A stretch of 44,910 nucleotides of DNA, taken from positions 1 to 44,910 of the forward strand of contig QHTE01000070.1 in assembly GCA_003220685.1 (NCBI GenBank), given 5' to 3'. This document shows, one piece after another, positions 1 to 7,418 of the stretch; position 1 is the stretch's first letter; each line of letters opens with the position of its first letter. The notes beneath the pieces were generated by a model. It saw nothing but the letters and a program-made list of their open reading frames with translations, was not told the DNA's origin and ran no database searches. This stretch comes from Candidatus Rokuibacteriota bacterium. Its GTDB lineage: Bacteria; Methylomirabilota; Methylomirabilia; Rokubacteriales; CSP1-6. The position numbers were made by a program, and so were the translations under genes.

Positions 1-834
1 GGGACGATGACGCGGGTCGCAGGTAGCCAAGCGGGCGCCCCTCAGGTGTTCCAGCTCAATCTGGCGCTGACCGATTTGAAGGACGGACTGGTCCTGGCCC
101 AGGCGTCGTCGCGGGCGCGCGATGAGGGGCTGGACACGACCCCAACACCGTACTATCGCGACAGCCCCATCGTGGTGAAGGACAAGGTGGTCGATGGGTA
201 CATCGCGACCTCCCAAACGCCACCCGGTCGTCCAGCGGAGTCGATCTACTTCGAGCGCGTGGCCACGGCGACCACGGTCAGCGAGGCGACTGCTGCCTAC
301 AACAGCGACAGCTATCAGGATGCCCTCGCGCTCTATCAGACCGCGGCGGCCAAGCCCGGAGGCGAGCAGCTGCGGGTGCTCAACGGGATTTACCTTGCCT
401 CGTGGAAGCTCGGCCGCGCGACTGAGGCAGAGGACGCCTTCGGCAAGGTTGTCGCGTTCGGATTGAGCAACAACAACCTGGGCGTGAAGTTCTTGTTCAA
501 TCCCGGGACGACCAACTTCTGGTTCGATCCTCAAGTGAGCGGGCCGTACGGCTTCTGGCTGCGGCAGATCGCGCGGCAGGCGGCGGTGGCCAAGGTGTGC
601 ATGAACGTGGTGGGCCACACGAGCCGGACCGGATCGCAGGCCTACAACGACCGTCTCTCCTTGCAGCGCGCCGCGTACATCAAGAAGCGCCTCGACACGG
701 AGGCGCCGGAGCTCGCCTCGCGCACGAAGGCGTCGGGGATGGGCTTCCGCGAGAACCTCGTGGGCACCGGAACCGACGATGCGCGCGATGCGCTCGATCG
801 GCGGGTCGAGTTCAAGATCACCGAGTGCGGATAG
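1..834 (+). CDS. OmpA-family C-terminal domain protein with TPR-like region (5' end outside window)
   Basis: The frame is open from the first base of the window, so the gene probably starts upstream; the first ATG in view is at 7. The opening stretch (LTDLKDGLVL, then a VVDGYIATS segment) resembles the end of a CsgG/LpoB-like lipoprotein domain. A TPR-like helical pair follows (AAYNSDSYQDALALYQTA). The C-terminal 80 residues carry the OmpA peptidoglycan-binding pattern: NVVGHTSRTG, then a run like SLQRAAYIKKRL, then DALDRRVEFKI, where the D and R positions that contact diaminopimelate are retained. It probably acts in the periplasm as a peptidoglycan-anchored envelope protein. The family call rests on the C-terminal motifs; the N-terminal similarity is weak, and without the true start the signal peptide cannot be assessed. 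Confidence 0.75.
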   Translation, partial: GTMTRVAGSQAGAPQVFQLNLALTDLKDGLVLAQASSRARDEGLDTTPTPYYRDSPIVVKDKVVDGYIATSQTPPGRPAESIYFERVATATTVSEATAAYNSDSYQDALALYQTAAAKPGGEQLRVLNGIYLASWKLGRATEAEDAFGKVVAFGLSNNNLGVKFLFNPGTTNFWFDPQVSGPYGFWLRQIARQAAVAKVCMNVVGHTSRTGSQAYNDRLSLQRAAYIKKRLDTEAPELASRTKASGMGFRENLVGTGTDDARDALDRRVEFKITECG

Positions 835-865
835 CGATGCCGCGGCGGCTGCTCTGCGCAAGCGG

Positions 866-1294
866 CTGCACTTCGCGCGCGTCGGCTCGTTCAGCTTCAC
901 CATTCCCGCCGAGGTCCCGCGCCACGAGATCGAGTCCTCCCTGTTCGTGCACCGGCCGATGAGGCTCATCGCCATCCATCCCCACATGCACCTGCTGGGG
1001 CGCGAGATGAAGGTGTGGGCGAAGCTGCCCGACGAGTCGACGCGACCGCTCGTGCACATCGACGACTGGGATTTCAACTGGCAAGGGTTTTACTTCTACC
1101 GATCGCCCGTGCCGCTACCCCAGGGCGCGTGGATCGAGCTCCTGGCGGCGTGGGACAACTCCGCGGGCAATGCGCGGAACCCCAATCGGCCGCCCCAGCC
1201 CGTGCGCTGGGGCGAGCGGACGGTGGACGAGATGGGCCACGCCGCCATCCTGTACACCCTCGATGACGAGACGCTCGACCACCGCCCGCGCTGA
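866..1294 (+). pseudogene. Remnant of a copper type II ascorbate-dependent monooxygenase-like (PHM C-terminal) domain
   Basis: About 140 codons resemble the C-terminal PHM-like domain of large bacterial redoxin/cytochrome fusion proteins: a GSFSFTIPAE strand, the HPHMHLLGREMKVWA block with the His-x-His type copper ligands, DWDFNWQGFYFYR, DNSAGNARNPN, and WGERTVDEM, whose Met corresponds to the third CuM ligand of PHM. No start codon or signal peptide lies near the homologous part, and the frame runs back into the overlapping OmpA-family gene. The protein also stops soon after the Met motif. It is best read as the surviving 3' piece of a much longer gene. Codon use matches its neighbours, so the loss may be recent. 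It could be expressed by read-through, but a short stand-alone version would lack the rest of the fold. Confidence 0.6.
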
Positions 1295-1299
1295 CGCGG

Positions 1300-2340
1300 T
1301 CAGGCCTTCCACACGATCATCTCGCTGCCGCGGATCGCGAGCGCGGTGCCGAGCTTGTCGCACCGTCGCGTGACTTGCTCGACCGCCTCCTTGTCCTGTC
1401 CGAGCTCGCAGACGTAGGTCTCGTTGCTCTCGTGGTGGCGCACCAGCGAGAACGCCACCTCGAGGAGCTCGGAGTCGTCGAAGGTGAGGCGGGCCAGCAT
1501 GCCAACCCAGTCCCCATGAGCCCGGCCGCCGTGCCCGGTGTGGAACGAGAAGCTGCCGAGCCCATAGAAGACCGGCTTGCCCCGGTACATCTCGACCGCG
1601 CACGCGTAGTGCGGTCCGTGGCCCATGACCACGTCGGCGCCGGCGTCGATCGCGGCGTGGGCGATCTCGGCCTGATAGTCGAGGACGTCCTCGAACAGTC
1701 CCCAGTGATGGGAGGCGACCACGATGTCGGCCTGGGCCCGCAGCGCGCGAAGGTCGGCCGTGAACTCGGCGAGCGACCTGGCGTCCGTCCAGGTGATGAT
1801 CGCGGGGGGCAGCCCGGGACGGTTCGCGGGCGGCAGGCCGGCGCGCCGCGTCTGGAGCATCGGCTCGTACGCGGTGCGTCCCGTGAGCACGGCGACGCCG
1901 GGCGAATCGTCGGTGGCCTCGTGGCCGGTGGCCCAGTAGACCGACGTCCGCTGCAGGAATCCGAAACGCAGGCCCTCGTGCGTGACGATCGCCGGTGCGC
2001 GCGCGGCCCGGCGATCCAGGCCCGCGCCCGTGCTCCGAATGCCGACGCTCGCGAGCTGACGGAGCGACGAACGGATCGCCTCCTCGCCGTAGTTCACGTT
2101 GTTGGCCGTGCCGACCGCGCGATAGCCGCCGATGACGAGCGCCCGGGCCGAGGCCAGCGGCGCGTGAAAGCCCTCGTGCTCCAGCGAATGGCCGTCGACG
2201 GGCTCGTAGAAGCAGCACTCCAGATTACCGAACAGCACGTCGGCCCGGTGGAGCGTGTCCTCGATGCGCGCGAACGGCACCTGCGCGTCGGTGACGTTCA
2301 TGAGGTTCACGTCGCCGGTCAGCATCAACACTCGTTTCAT
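1300..2340 (-). CDS. CapA/PgsA-type metallophosphatase family protein
   Basis: A 346-residue protein of the CapA family (PGA_cap fold, calcineurin-like). Visible motifs are the N-terminal LTGDVNLMN, FGNLECCFYEP, GTANNVNYGEEA, ASHHWGLFED, and GADVVMGHGPHYACAVEMYRGKPV split by a conserved GP pair. These supply the Asp/Asn/His ligands expected for a two-metal site. Founding members function in poly-gamma-glutamate export, but most bacterial homologues have no known substrate. There is no signal peptide or anchor, unlike capsule-linked CapA, so a cytoplasmic phosphoesterase is equally possible. The start follows a GAGG-type ribosome site 6 nt upstream. The gene is transcribed away from the VOC gene at 2472, and no capsule genes are nearby. 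Confidence 0.8.
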   Translation of the reverse strand: MKRVLMLTGDVNLMNVTDAQVPFARIEDTLHRADVLFGNLECCFYEPVDGHSLEHEGFHAPLASARALVIGGYRAVGTANNVNYGEEAIRSSLRQLASVGIRSTGAGLDRRAARAPAIVTHEGLRFGFLQRTSVYWATGHEATDDSPGVAVLTGRTAYEPMLQTRRAGLPPANRPGLPPAIITWTDARSLAEFTADLRALRAQADIVVASHHWGLFEDVLDYQAEIAHAAIDAGADVVMGHGPHYACAVEMYRGKPVFYGLGSFSFHTGHGGRAHGDWVGMLARLTFDDSELLEVAFSLVRHHESNETYVCELGQDKEAVEQVTRRCDKLGTALAIRGSEMIVWKA

Positions 2341-2369
2341 GGCTCACCTCGCCCCGAGGACAATCGGGC

Positions 2370-2398
2370 GTGCCGAACGCCGCTGTGCTGGCTAGAAT
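2370..2398 (+). promoter_or_regulatory. Putative sigma70-type promoter for the VOC gene
   Basis: A -10 hexamer TAGAAT (2393-2398, five of six consensus bases) lies 17 nt after a weak -35 GTGCCG. It sits in the 131-bp divergent gap between the CapA-like and VOC genes and would give a leader of about 65 nt before the ATG at 2472. A good -10 in such G+C-rich DNA is unusual, but the -35 is poor. Confidence 0.35.
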
Positions 2399-2471
2399 AC
2401 TCTGGTTGGCGCGCCCGGCCCGGCGCCTCGTGGCCGGACCCGTCGGGAGCGCCGACGCCAAGGAGGGTGCG

Positions 2472-3095
2472 ATGAGCACAGTGACTACCGAGTCCCGGGT
2501 TCTCCCGGCGTCCTCGCAGCGGATCTCCCCGCAGAAGTTCGCCCACGTCGTTCTCAAGACTGCCAACTTCGACGCGGTGATCGACTGGTACGCCACCCTG
2601 CTCCAGGCGCGCGTGGCCTTCCGCAACGACTTCATCGCATTCCTGACCTACGACGACGAGCACCATCGCGTCGCCGTCATCAACAACCCCGGTAGTCCGG
2701 AGCCGGATCCGGCGGCCGCGGGTGTGCACCACATCGCCTACACGTACGGCGGTCTGGGCGAGCTCCTGTCGACCTACCGGCGGCTCAAGGCCAGCGGGAT
2801 CGAGCCCGCGCGCTGCATCAACCACGGGCCGACGATCTCCATGTACTATCGCGACCCCGACGGCCTGCGCGTCGAGCTGCAGATCGACGTCTTCGCCACG
2901 ATGGACGAGGCCAACGCCTACCTGACGGGCCCGGAGTTCGCCGACAACCCGATCGGCGTCATCTTCGACCCGGAAGAGCTGATTCGCGACTACGAGGCCG
3001 GCCGCGCGTTCGAAGACTTGGTGCGGCGCCCGCCGCTGCCGCCCGGCAAGACCCCGATGGATATGCGCGCCGAGATTCCGCGCGAGGCGCGCTAG
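2472..3095 (+). CDS. VOC-fold protein (extradiol-dioxygenase/glyoxalase superfamily)
   Basis: A 207-residue protein with the paired beta-alpha-beta modules of the vicinal oxygen chelate superfamily: KFAHVVLKTANFDAVIDWY at the start, GVHHIAYTYGGLGEL in the middle, and ISMYYRDPDGLRVELQID near the end. The His of the first module, the His of GVHHIAY and the Glu of VELQ fit the usual metal triad. The closest style is the biphenyl-2,3-diol 1,2-dioxygenase-like group, many members of which are of unknown activity. The start is set at ATG 2472 because of an AAGGAGG site 5 nt upstream; an in-frame start at 2370 would overlap the predicted promoter. It is monocistronic and converges on the CMD gene of the large operon. 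Confidence 0.85.
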   Translation: MSTVTTESRVLPASSQRISPQKFAHVVLKTANFDAVIDWYATLLQARVAFRNDFIAFLTYDDEHHRVAVINNPGSPEPDPAAAGVHHIAYTYGGLGELLSTYRRLKASGIEPARCINHGPTISMYYRDPDGLRVELQIDVFATMDEANAYLTGPEFADNPIGVIFDPEELIRDYEAGRAFEDLVRRPPLPPGKTPMDMRAEIPREAR

Positions 3096-3153
3096 GCTTC
3101 CACGGGCTCCCTCGGTCACCAGTGAGACTGGGTGTCGACCGCGGCGACCACTT

Positions 3154-3711
3154 CTAGACCGGGAGGAGCGGCTCGGTCCGATCCGGCGGCAAGTCGGTGT
3201 CGAAGGAGTTGATGAGCAGCGCCAGGAGGCTGTAGTTCCCCATGACCAGGCCCAGCTCGACCACGCCCTGGCGGCCGAACTGCTCGAGCGCCGCCTGGAA
3301 CGCGCCCCGACTGACCCGGTGGGTCCGGAAGAATTCGCGGCCGTAGTGCACGACTGCCGCCTCGTCCGCCGCCAGAGCCGGTAGCTCCTTGCGGTCGCGC
3401 AGGGCATCCACGAGATTGCTCGGCACGCCCGCCTTGCGCGCCGACCCTGCGTGCGCGTTCCAGATGTGATGGCAATCCAGCTCTCGCGCGGTGACGAGCA
3501 TGGCGAGCTCCTGGATCTTCTTCGGCAGCGAGGATTCCTCGCGCAGGTAGTGGTTCAGCAGGGTGGCCCACTGATGCGCCTTCGGTACGTGGATCATCAC
3601 GGAACCCGGGCCATAGCGGGGGACGGCCCCCAGGCCTCTCACCATCTCGTCGAAGGCGACTCTCTGCCCTTCGGGAACACTCTCTCTGGTCGCTAACGGT
3701 AGTCTCGCCAC
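3154..3711 (-). CDS. Carboxymuconolactone decarboxylase (CMD)-fold protein, copy 1
   Basis: A 185-residue all-helical protein of the CMD/AhpD-like superfamily, last gene of the eight-gene minus-strand operon. The core helix carries ELAMLVTARELDCHHIWNAH followed by AGVPSNLVDALRD, the typical CMD layout. It has a single Cys in that helix rather than the CxxC of AhpD peroxidases, so an AhpD-like disulfide reductase role is unlikely; a decarboxylase, hydratase or lactonase-like role is more plausible, and the substrate is unknown. It starts at GTG 3711 with a GGGAG site 7 nt upstream, 36 nt after the CaiB stop. A paralogue at 10815 (Ser-rich region SSLxxKxQELxM and the same ExxC...H helix) pairs with another CaiB gene. 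Confidence 0.8.
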   Translation of the reverse strand: MARLPLATRESVPEGQRVAFDEMVRGLGAVPRYGPGSVMIHVPKAHQWATLLNHYLREESSLPKKIQELAMLVTARELDCHHIWNAHAGSARKAGVPSNLVDALRDRKELPALAADEAAVVHYGREFFRTHRVSRGAFQAALEQFGRQGVVELGLVMGNYSLLALLINSFDTDLPPDRTEPLLPV

Positions 3712-3747
3712 AGTAATCTCCCAGTTCGCCGGATTGAGCCGCGCGCT

Positions 3748-4962
3748 CTAGCCGGACAGCGTGTCGTAGTGGTGCGAGTTCGAGATCACGCCGTTCGCGT
3801 ACAGCTTGGCGATCTCGTCCTGGGAATAGCCCAGGAGGCCGCCCAGAATCTCTTCGTTGTGCTCGCCCACTTTCGGGGTGGATCCGACCACGGCCGGCGT
3901 GCGGCTGAAGTGCCAGAAGTCGCCGGACACGGCGATCGTGCCGGCCAGGAAGTCGGGCACCTCGACCAGCGCCCGGCGCTCCCACGGGTGGGGATCCTGG
4001 GCCGCTTGCGGGATGGTATTCACCGGTGCGGCCACCACGTCGTGGCGCGTGAAGTGGGCGATGGCGTCCTTCATCGTCATCGTGGCCATCAGCTCGCGCA
4101 TCGCTTCGTTCACGGCCTCCGCGTGCTTGCTGCGCTCGCGGCGGGTCGTGAAGCGCGGGTCGCTCTGCCACTCGGGTTTGCCCAGCGCCGCGCACACGCG
4201 ATGCCAGTGGTGCTGATCTCCGGCGGCGATCAACACCCAGCCGTCCTTGCAGGGGTACATGCCGCTCGGAGCCGAGTCGGAGATGCCCCGCTGGGGCGAG
4301 GTGCCCGCCCCGTGGTACGCGGTGATGGGGATCTCGGTCAGGCTGTAGCCCGAGTCCGCCAGGCAGACGTCGATGCTCTGCCCGTGTCCGGAGATGTTGC
4401 GCTCGTGGAGCGCGGCCAGGGTGCCGATCGCCGAGTGCAGCGCGGTGGTGCGATCGATGATGGGGACCCCGGCGCGAATCGGCGGCATGCCCTCTTCGCC
4501 GGTGACCATGGCGATGCCGGACATGGTCTGCCCGATCGGGTCGTAGCCGATCTGATCGCGGTACGGACCGAATTGCCCGTACGCGGAGACGTTGACCATG
4601 ATGATGCGCGGGTTCAGCGTCTTCAGCACGTCGTAGCCGAAGCCCATCTCCTCGATGGTCCCGGGCCGGAAGTTCTGCACGAGGACGTCGGACACCTTGA
4701 TCAGGCGGCGCAGGGCGGTCTTCGCTTCCTCCTTGCGCAAGTCCATGCTCACGCTCTTCTTGCCGCTGTTGTACTGGACCCAGTAGGCGCTCTGCTTGCG
4801 CACCCACGGCGCGTGATAGCGCGTCTCCTCGCCGCCGATCCGCTCGATCTTGATCACCTCGGCCCCCAGGCGGGCGAGCACCTGGGCGGAGCGGGGTCCC
4901 GCCTGATGGCGACCCAGGTCGATCACGCGAGTGCCGTGCAGTGGTCCTTTGCTGTCTGTCAT
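3748..4962 (-). CDS. Family III CoA-transferase (CaiB/BaiF), single domain
   Basis: A 404-residue protein, the normal length for a family III CoA-transferase, which moves CoA between carboxylic acids by way of an aspartyl-CoA anhydride. N-terminal TRVIDLGRHQAGPRSAQVLARLGAEVIKIE is the conserved CoA-site block (here broken at GRHQ), followed by YNSGKKSVSMDLR and NFRPGTIEEMG. The catalytic Asp is in PIIDRTTALHSAIGTLAAL, at the right distance before the AAL helix. The C-terminus has the usual VGEHNEEIL and LGYSQDEIAKL. It lies between the quinone reductase (29 nt) and CMD (36 nt) genes in the minus-strand operon. AAGGAG lies 7 nt before the start. Acid donor and acceptor cannot be told from sequence. 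Confidence 0.9.
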   Translation of the reverse strand: MTDSKGPLHGTRVIDLGRHQAGPRSAQVLARLGAEVIKIERIGGEETRYHAPWVRKQSAYWVQYNSGKKSVSMDLRKEEAKTALRRLIKVSDVLVQNFRPGTIEEMGFGYDVLKTLNPRIIMVNVSAYGQFGPYRDQIGYDPIGQTMSGIAMVTGEEGMPPIRAGVPIIDRTTALHSAIGTLAALHERNISGHGQSIDVCLADSGYSLTEIPITAYHGAGTSPQRGISDSAPSGMYPCKDGWVLIAAGDQHHWHRVCAALGKPEWQSDPRFTTRRERSKHAEAVNEAMRELMATMTMKDAIAHFTRHDVVAAPVNTIPQAAQDPHPWERRALVEVPDFLAGTIAVSGDFWHFSRTPAVVGSTPKVGEHNEEILGGLLGYSQDEIAKLYANGVISNSHHYDTLSG

Positions 4963-4991
4963 CGCATCGCTCCTTGCCTGTGCCCGTCCGA

Positions 4992-5939
4992 TCAGAAGAC
5001 GATCACGAGCCGTCCGCGAGTGCCGCCGGCGGCCATCTTGCGCTGAGCTTCAGCCGCCCGCTCGGGCGGAAACGTCTCCGCCACGCGCAGGGTGAGGCGC
5101 CCTTCGGCGACGAGGCGCCCCAGCCGATCGAGCGCCTCGTGATTGTGCACGTACGAGGCGACCCGCACGGGCTCGATCGTGATGCCGCGCTCGGACGGGC
5201 CGGCGAAGCCGCGCACGGTGGCCAGCTTGCCGCCGTCGCGGATGGCGGGTAGAACGGCGGCGTCGAGCACCGCCGCGTCGATCAGCCCATCGACACCGCC
5301 GAGCGCCGCGTCGTAGACGCCGCGGATGGCCGCGTCGCCGCTCGGCACGAACGTCTTCGCGCCGAAGCGCTTCACTAGGGCTTCGTCCTGCGGCCGCGCT
5401 ACTGCGATGACGCGCAGCCCGTCGCTGACGCCGAGCTCGACCGCGTAGCCACCGACTGCGCCAGCCGCCCCGGTGACCCCCAGAGTCTGTCCTGGCTTGA
5501 GCGCGAGCCGGTCCAGCGCGAGGCGCACCGTCAGCCCGTTCATCGGCAGGGTGGCGGCGGTCTCCAGGCTGGCGCCCTCGGGCACGCGCGCGACCGACGC
5601 GGTAGGAACGACCACCAGCTCAGCCTGCGCGCCCCCGCCCGGACGGCGCGGGTTGACGATCGCCATCACGCGGTCGCCAGCGCGCCAGCTCGTACCCTCG
5701 CCGACGGCGTCCACCACTCCGGCGAGCTCCATGCCGGGGATGAAGGGGGGCCGCACGCCAATTTCGGCCAGCTGGGCGACAGAGAACTGCCGCCCGGAGC
5801 GAAAGCTGATGTCGGTCGGATTGACCGTCGCCGCCTTGACGCGAATCCGCACCTCGCCGGGCCCCGGCTGCGGCGCGGGAAGCTCCGATACCTCCAGCAC
5901 CTCGGGACCACCCAGTCGGGAAAAGGTCACCGCGCGCAT
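4992..5939 (-). CDS. Zinc-independent quinone oxidoreductase / MDR-family dehydrogenase
   Basis: A 315-residue medium-chain dehydrogenase/reductase. MRAVTFSRLGGPEVLEV is the standard quinone-reductase opening. The catalytic domain has FIPGMELAGVVDAVG, without the zinc-ligand Cys/His set of alcohol dehydrogenases. The NADP-binding Rossmann segment is LGVTGAAGAVGGYAVELG, a GxxGxVG variant. It would use NADPH to reduce a quinone or an enone. The start at 5939 is chosen because GGGGAGG lies 6 nt upstream; the frame is open further 5' but there it runs antisense-like through the upstream gene. It follows the SCOT-type gene by 14 nt and precedes a CaiB gene by 29 nt, so it is translated with the operon. 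Confidence 0.88.
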   Translation of the reverse strand: MRAVTFSRLGGPEVLEVSELPAPQPGPGEVRIRVKAATVNPTDISFRSGRQFSVAQLAEIGVRPPFIPGMELAGVVDAVGEGTSWRAGDRVMAIVNPRRPGGGAQAELVVVPTASVARVPEGASLETAATLPMNGLTVRLALDRLALKPGQTLGVTGAAGAVGGYAVELGVSDGLRVIAVARPQDEALVKRFGAKTFVPSGDAAIRGVYDAALGGVDGLIDAAVLDAAVLPAIRDGGKLATVRGFAGPSERGITIEPVRVASYVHNHEALDRLGRLVAEGRLTLRVAETFPPERAAEAQRKMAAGGTRGRLVIVF

Positions 5940-5953
5940 GGTCTTCCTCCCCA

Positions 5954-7348
5954 TCATTCCATCGTGCGAACGTTCGGCGCGACCGCGACCTCCATCTCGG
6001 TCAGCGCGATCACTTCCTTGGGCGTGAACCCGGGCGCCACCGCGTCGATGACGAACCGGTCCTTGTCCCAGCGCAAGAGCGCCAGGTCGGTCACGACGTA
6101 GCTCGCGCACCCCTTGCCAGTCAGAGGATACGTGCATTTGCGGCGCAGCTTCGGTCGGCCCTTGCTGTCCACGTGCTCCATCACGATGATCAGGTCGCCC
6201 CTGCCGGACAAGAGGTCCATCGCGCCGCCGATGCCGCCGCGCTTGGCGTCGGCCGTGCTCCAGTTGGCGACGCTGCCCTGCTGGTCGACCTCGTACGCGC
6301 CGAGGATCACCGTGTCGATGCGGCCGCCGCGCGCCATCTCGAAGGACGCGACGCTGTCGAAGAACGACGCGCCGCGGTTCAGCGCCACGAACTGGCCGGC
6401 GGCGTTGTAGATGTCCGGATCGATCTCGTGCTCTTCCGACACCATGCGGCCGTAGCCGAGGACGCCGTTCTCGGCGTGCAAGATGACGTCGCGGCCCTCG
6501 AGATAGTTCGACACCATCGTGGGGATGCCGACGCCGAGGTTCACGTAGGTGCCCTCCTTGACGAGCCGGGCGGCGTTGCGCGCGATGCCCTCGCGTGTCA
6601 GCGCCGGCTTGCCGTCGTAGAGGCGCGGCTGGTCCGCCGGCCGCCGCGCGGGCCGGCGCCAGGCCTTGCCGTCGAGGACGTGCGTGGTCTTGACGACGCG
6701 CGACACGAAGATGCCGGGCAGATCGATCAGCTCGGGAGGGATCTCGCCCGGCTCCACGATCTCGTCCACCTCGACGATGGCGATCCGCGCGGCCTTGGCG
6801 AAGCTCGGGTTGAAATTCTGGCTGCCGCCACGGAACTGGACGTTGCCCAGACGGTCCGCCCGATAGCCTCTGAGCAGGGCGTAGTCCACGTGGATCGCGT
6901 ACTCGAGAACGTGGCGCTTGCCGTCGAACTCGCGGATCTCGCGCCCCGTCGCCAGGTCGGTGTCGACGCCGGTCGGCGAGTAGAACGCCGGAATCCCGGC
7001 GCCGCCGGCGCGGCAGCGCTCGACGAGGATGCCCTGGGGCACCAGCTCGACCTCCATCTTGCCGGCGGCGATCTGCTCCTCGCTGGCGGTCGGCGTCCCG
7101 GGTCGCACGGAGAACGCCGCGATCAATTTCTTCACCTGATTGTTCTCGGCGAGGATCTGGCCGCGGGTCGCACCGGCGTCGCCGAGCGAGTTGCAGACGA
7201 GCGTGAGCTCTTTCGTGTTCTGATCGCGCAGGGCGCAGATCAGGGCCGTCGCGAACCGATGGGCAACGCCGAAACCGGCGATGGCCACCGTCGCGCCATT
7301 CGGGATGTCGGCGACGGCCTGCTCGGGCGAGGCAACGATCTTGTTCAT
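5954..7348 (-). CDS. Fused alpha-beta family I CoA-transferase (succinyl-CoA:3-oxoacid type)
   Basis: A 464-residue protein with subunit A (residues about 1-240) and subunit B (about 245-464) in one chain, as in animal SCOT; most bacteria encode them separately. Subunit A has GATVAIAGFGVAHRFATALI and the GGSQNFNPSFAKAARIAIVEVD tract (both broken by loops). Subunit B has REGIARNAARLVKEGTYVNL, GVGIPTMVSNYL and the active-site block AENGVLGYG, with catalytic Glu293 forming the glutamyl-CoA intermediate. It is expected to activate a 3-oxo or related acid using succinyl-CoA or another donor. The linker (AWRRPARRPADQPRLYDGKP) is short and basic. It lies between the PQQ dehydrogenase (70-nt gap, the widest in the operon) and the quinone reductase. 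Confidence 0.88.
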   Translation of the reverse strand: MNKIVASPEQAVADIPNGATVAIAGFGVAHRFATALICALRDQNTKELTLVCNSLGDAGATRGQILAENNQVKKLIAAFSVRPGTPTASEEQIAAGKMEVELVPQGILVERCRAGGAGIPAFYSPTGVDTDLATGREIREFDGKRHVLEYAIHVDYALLRGYRADRLGNVQFRGGSQNFNPSFAKAARIAIVEVDEIVEPGEIPPELIDLPGIFVSRVVKTTHVLDGKAWRRPARRPADQPRLYDGKPALTREGIARNAARLVKEGTYVNLGVGIPTMVSNYLEGRDVILHAENGVLGYGRMVSEEHEIDPDIYNAAGQFVALNRGASFFDSVASFEMARGGRIDTVILGAYEVDQQGSVANWSTADAKRGGIGGAMDLLSGRGDLIIVMEHVDSKGRPKLRRKCTYPLTGKGCASYVVTDLALLRWDKDRFVIDAVAPGFTPKEVIALTEMEVAVAPNVRTME

Positions 7349-7418
7349 GACGGCCCTCAGCTCTCGAGAATGGTTGCGGATCGTTTCGCGCGAGCATACC
7401 AGGACCGGGGCGGTTGCG

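Noticed and set aside
3154..3711. AhpD-type peroxidase function for the CMD proteins
   Set aside because: Both copies have a single Cys where AhpD needs CxxC.
3116..4807. Long open frame on the minus strand spanning the CMD and CaiB genes
   Set aside because: Its translation is Arg/Gly/Pro-rich and lacks motifs, the usual shadow of a high-GC gene; the CaiB and CMD proteins in the other frames have full family signatures.
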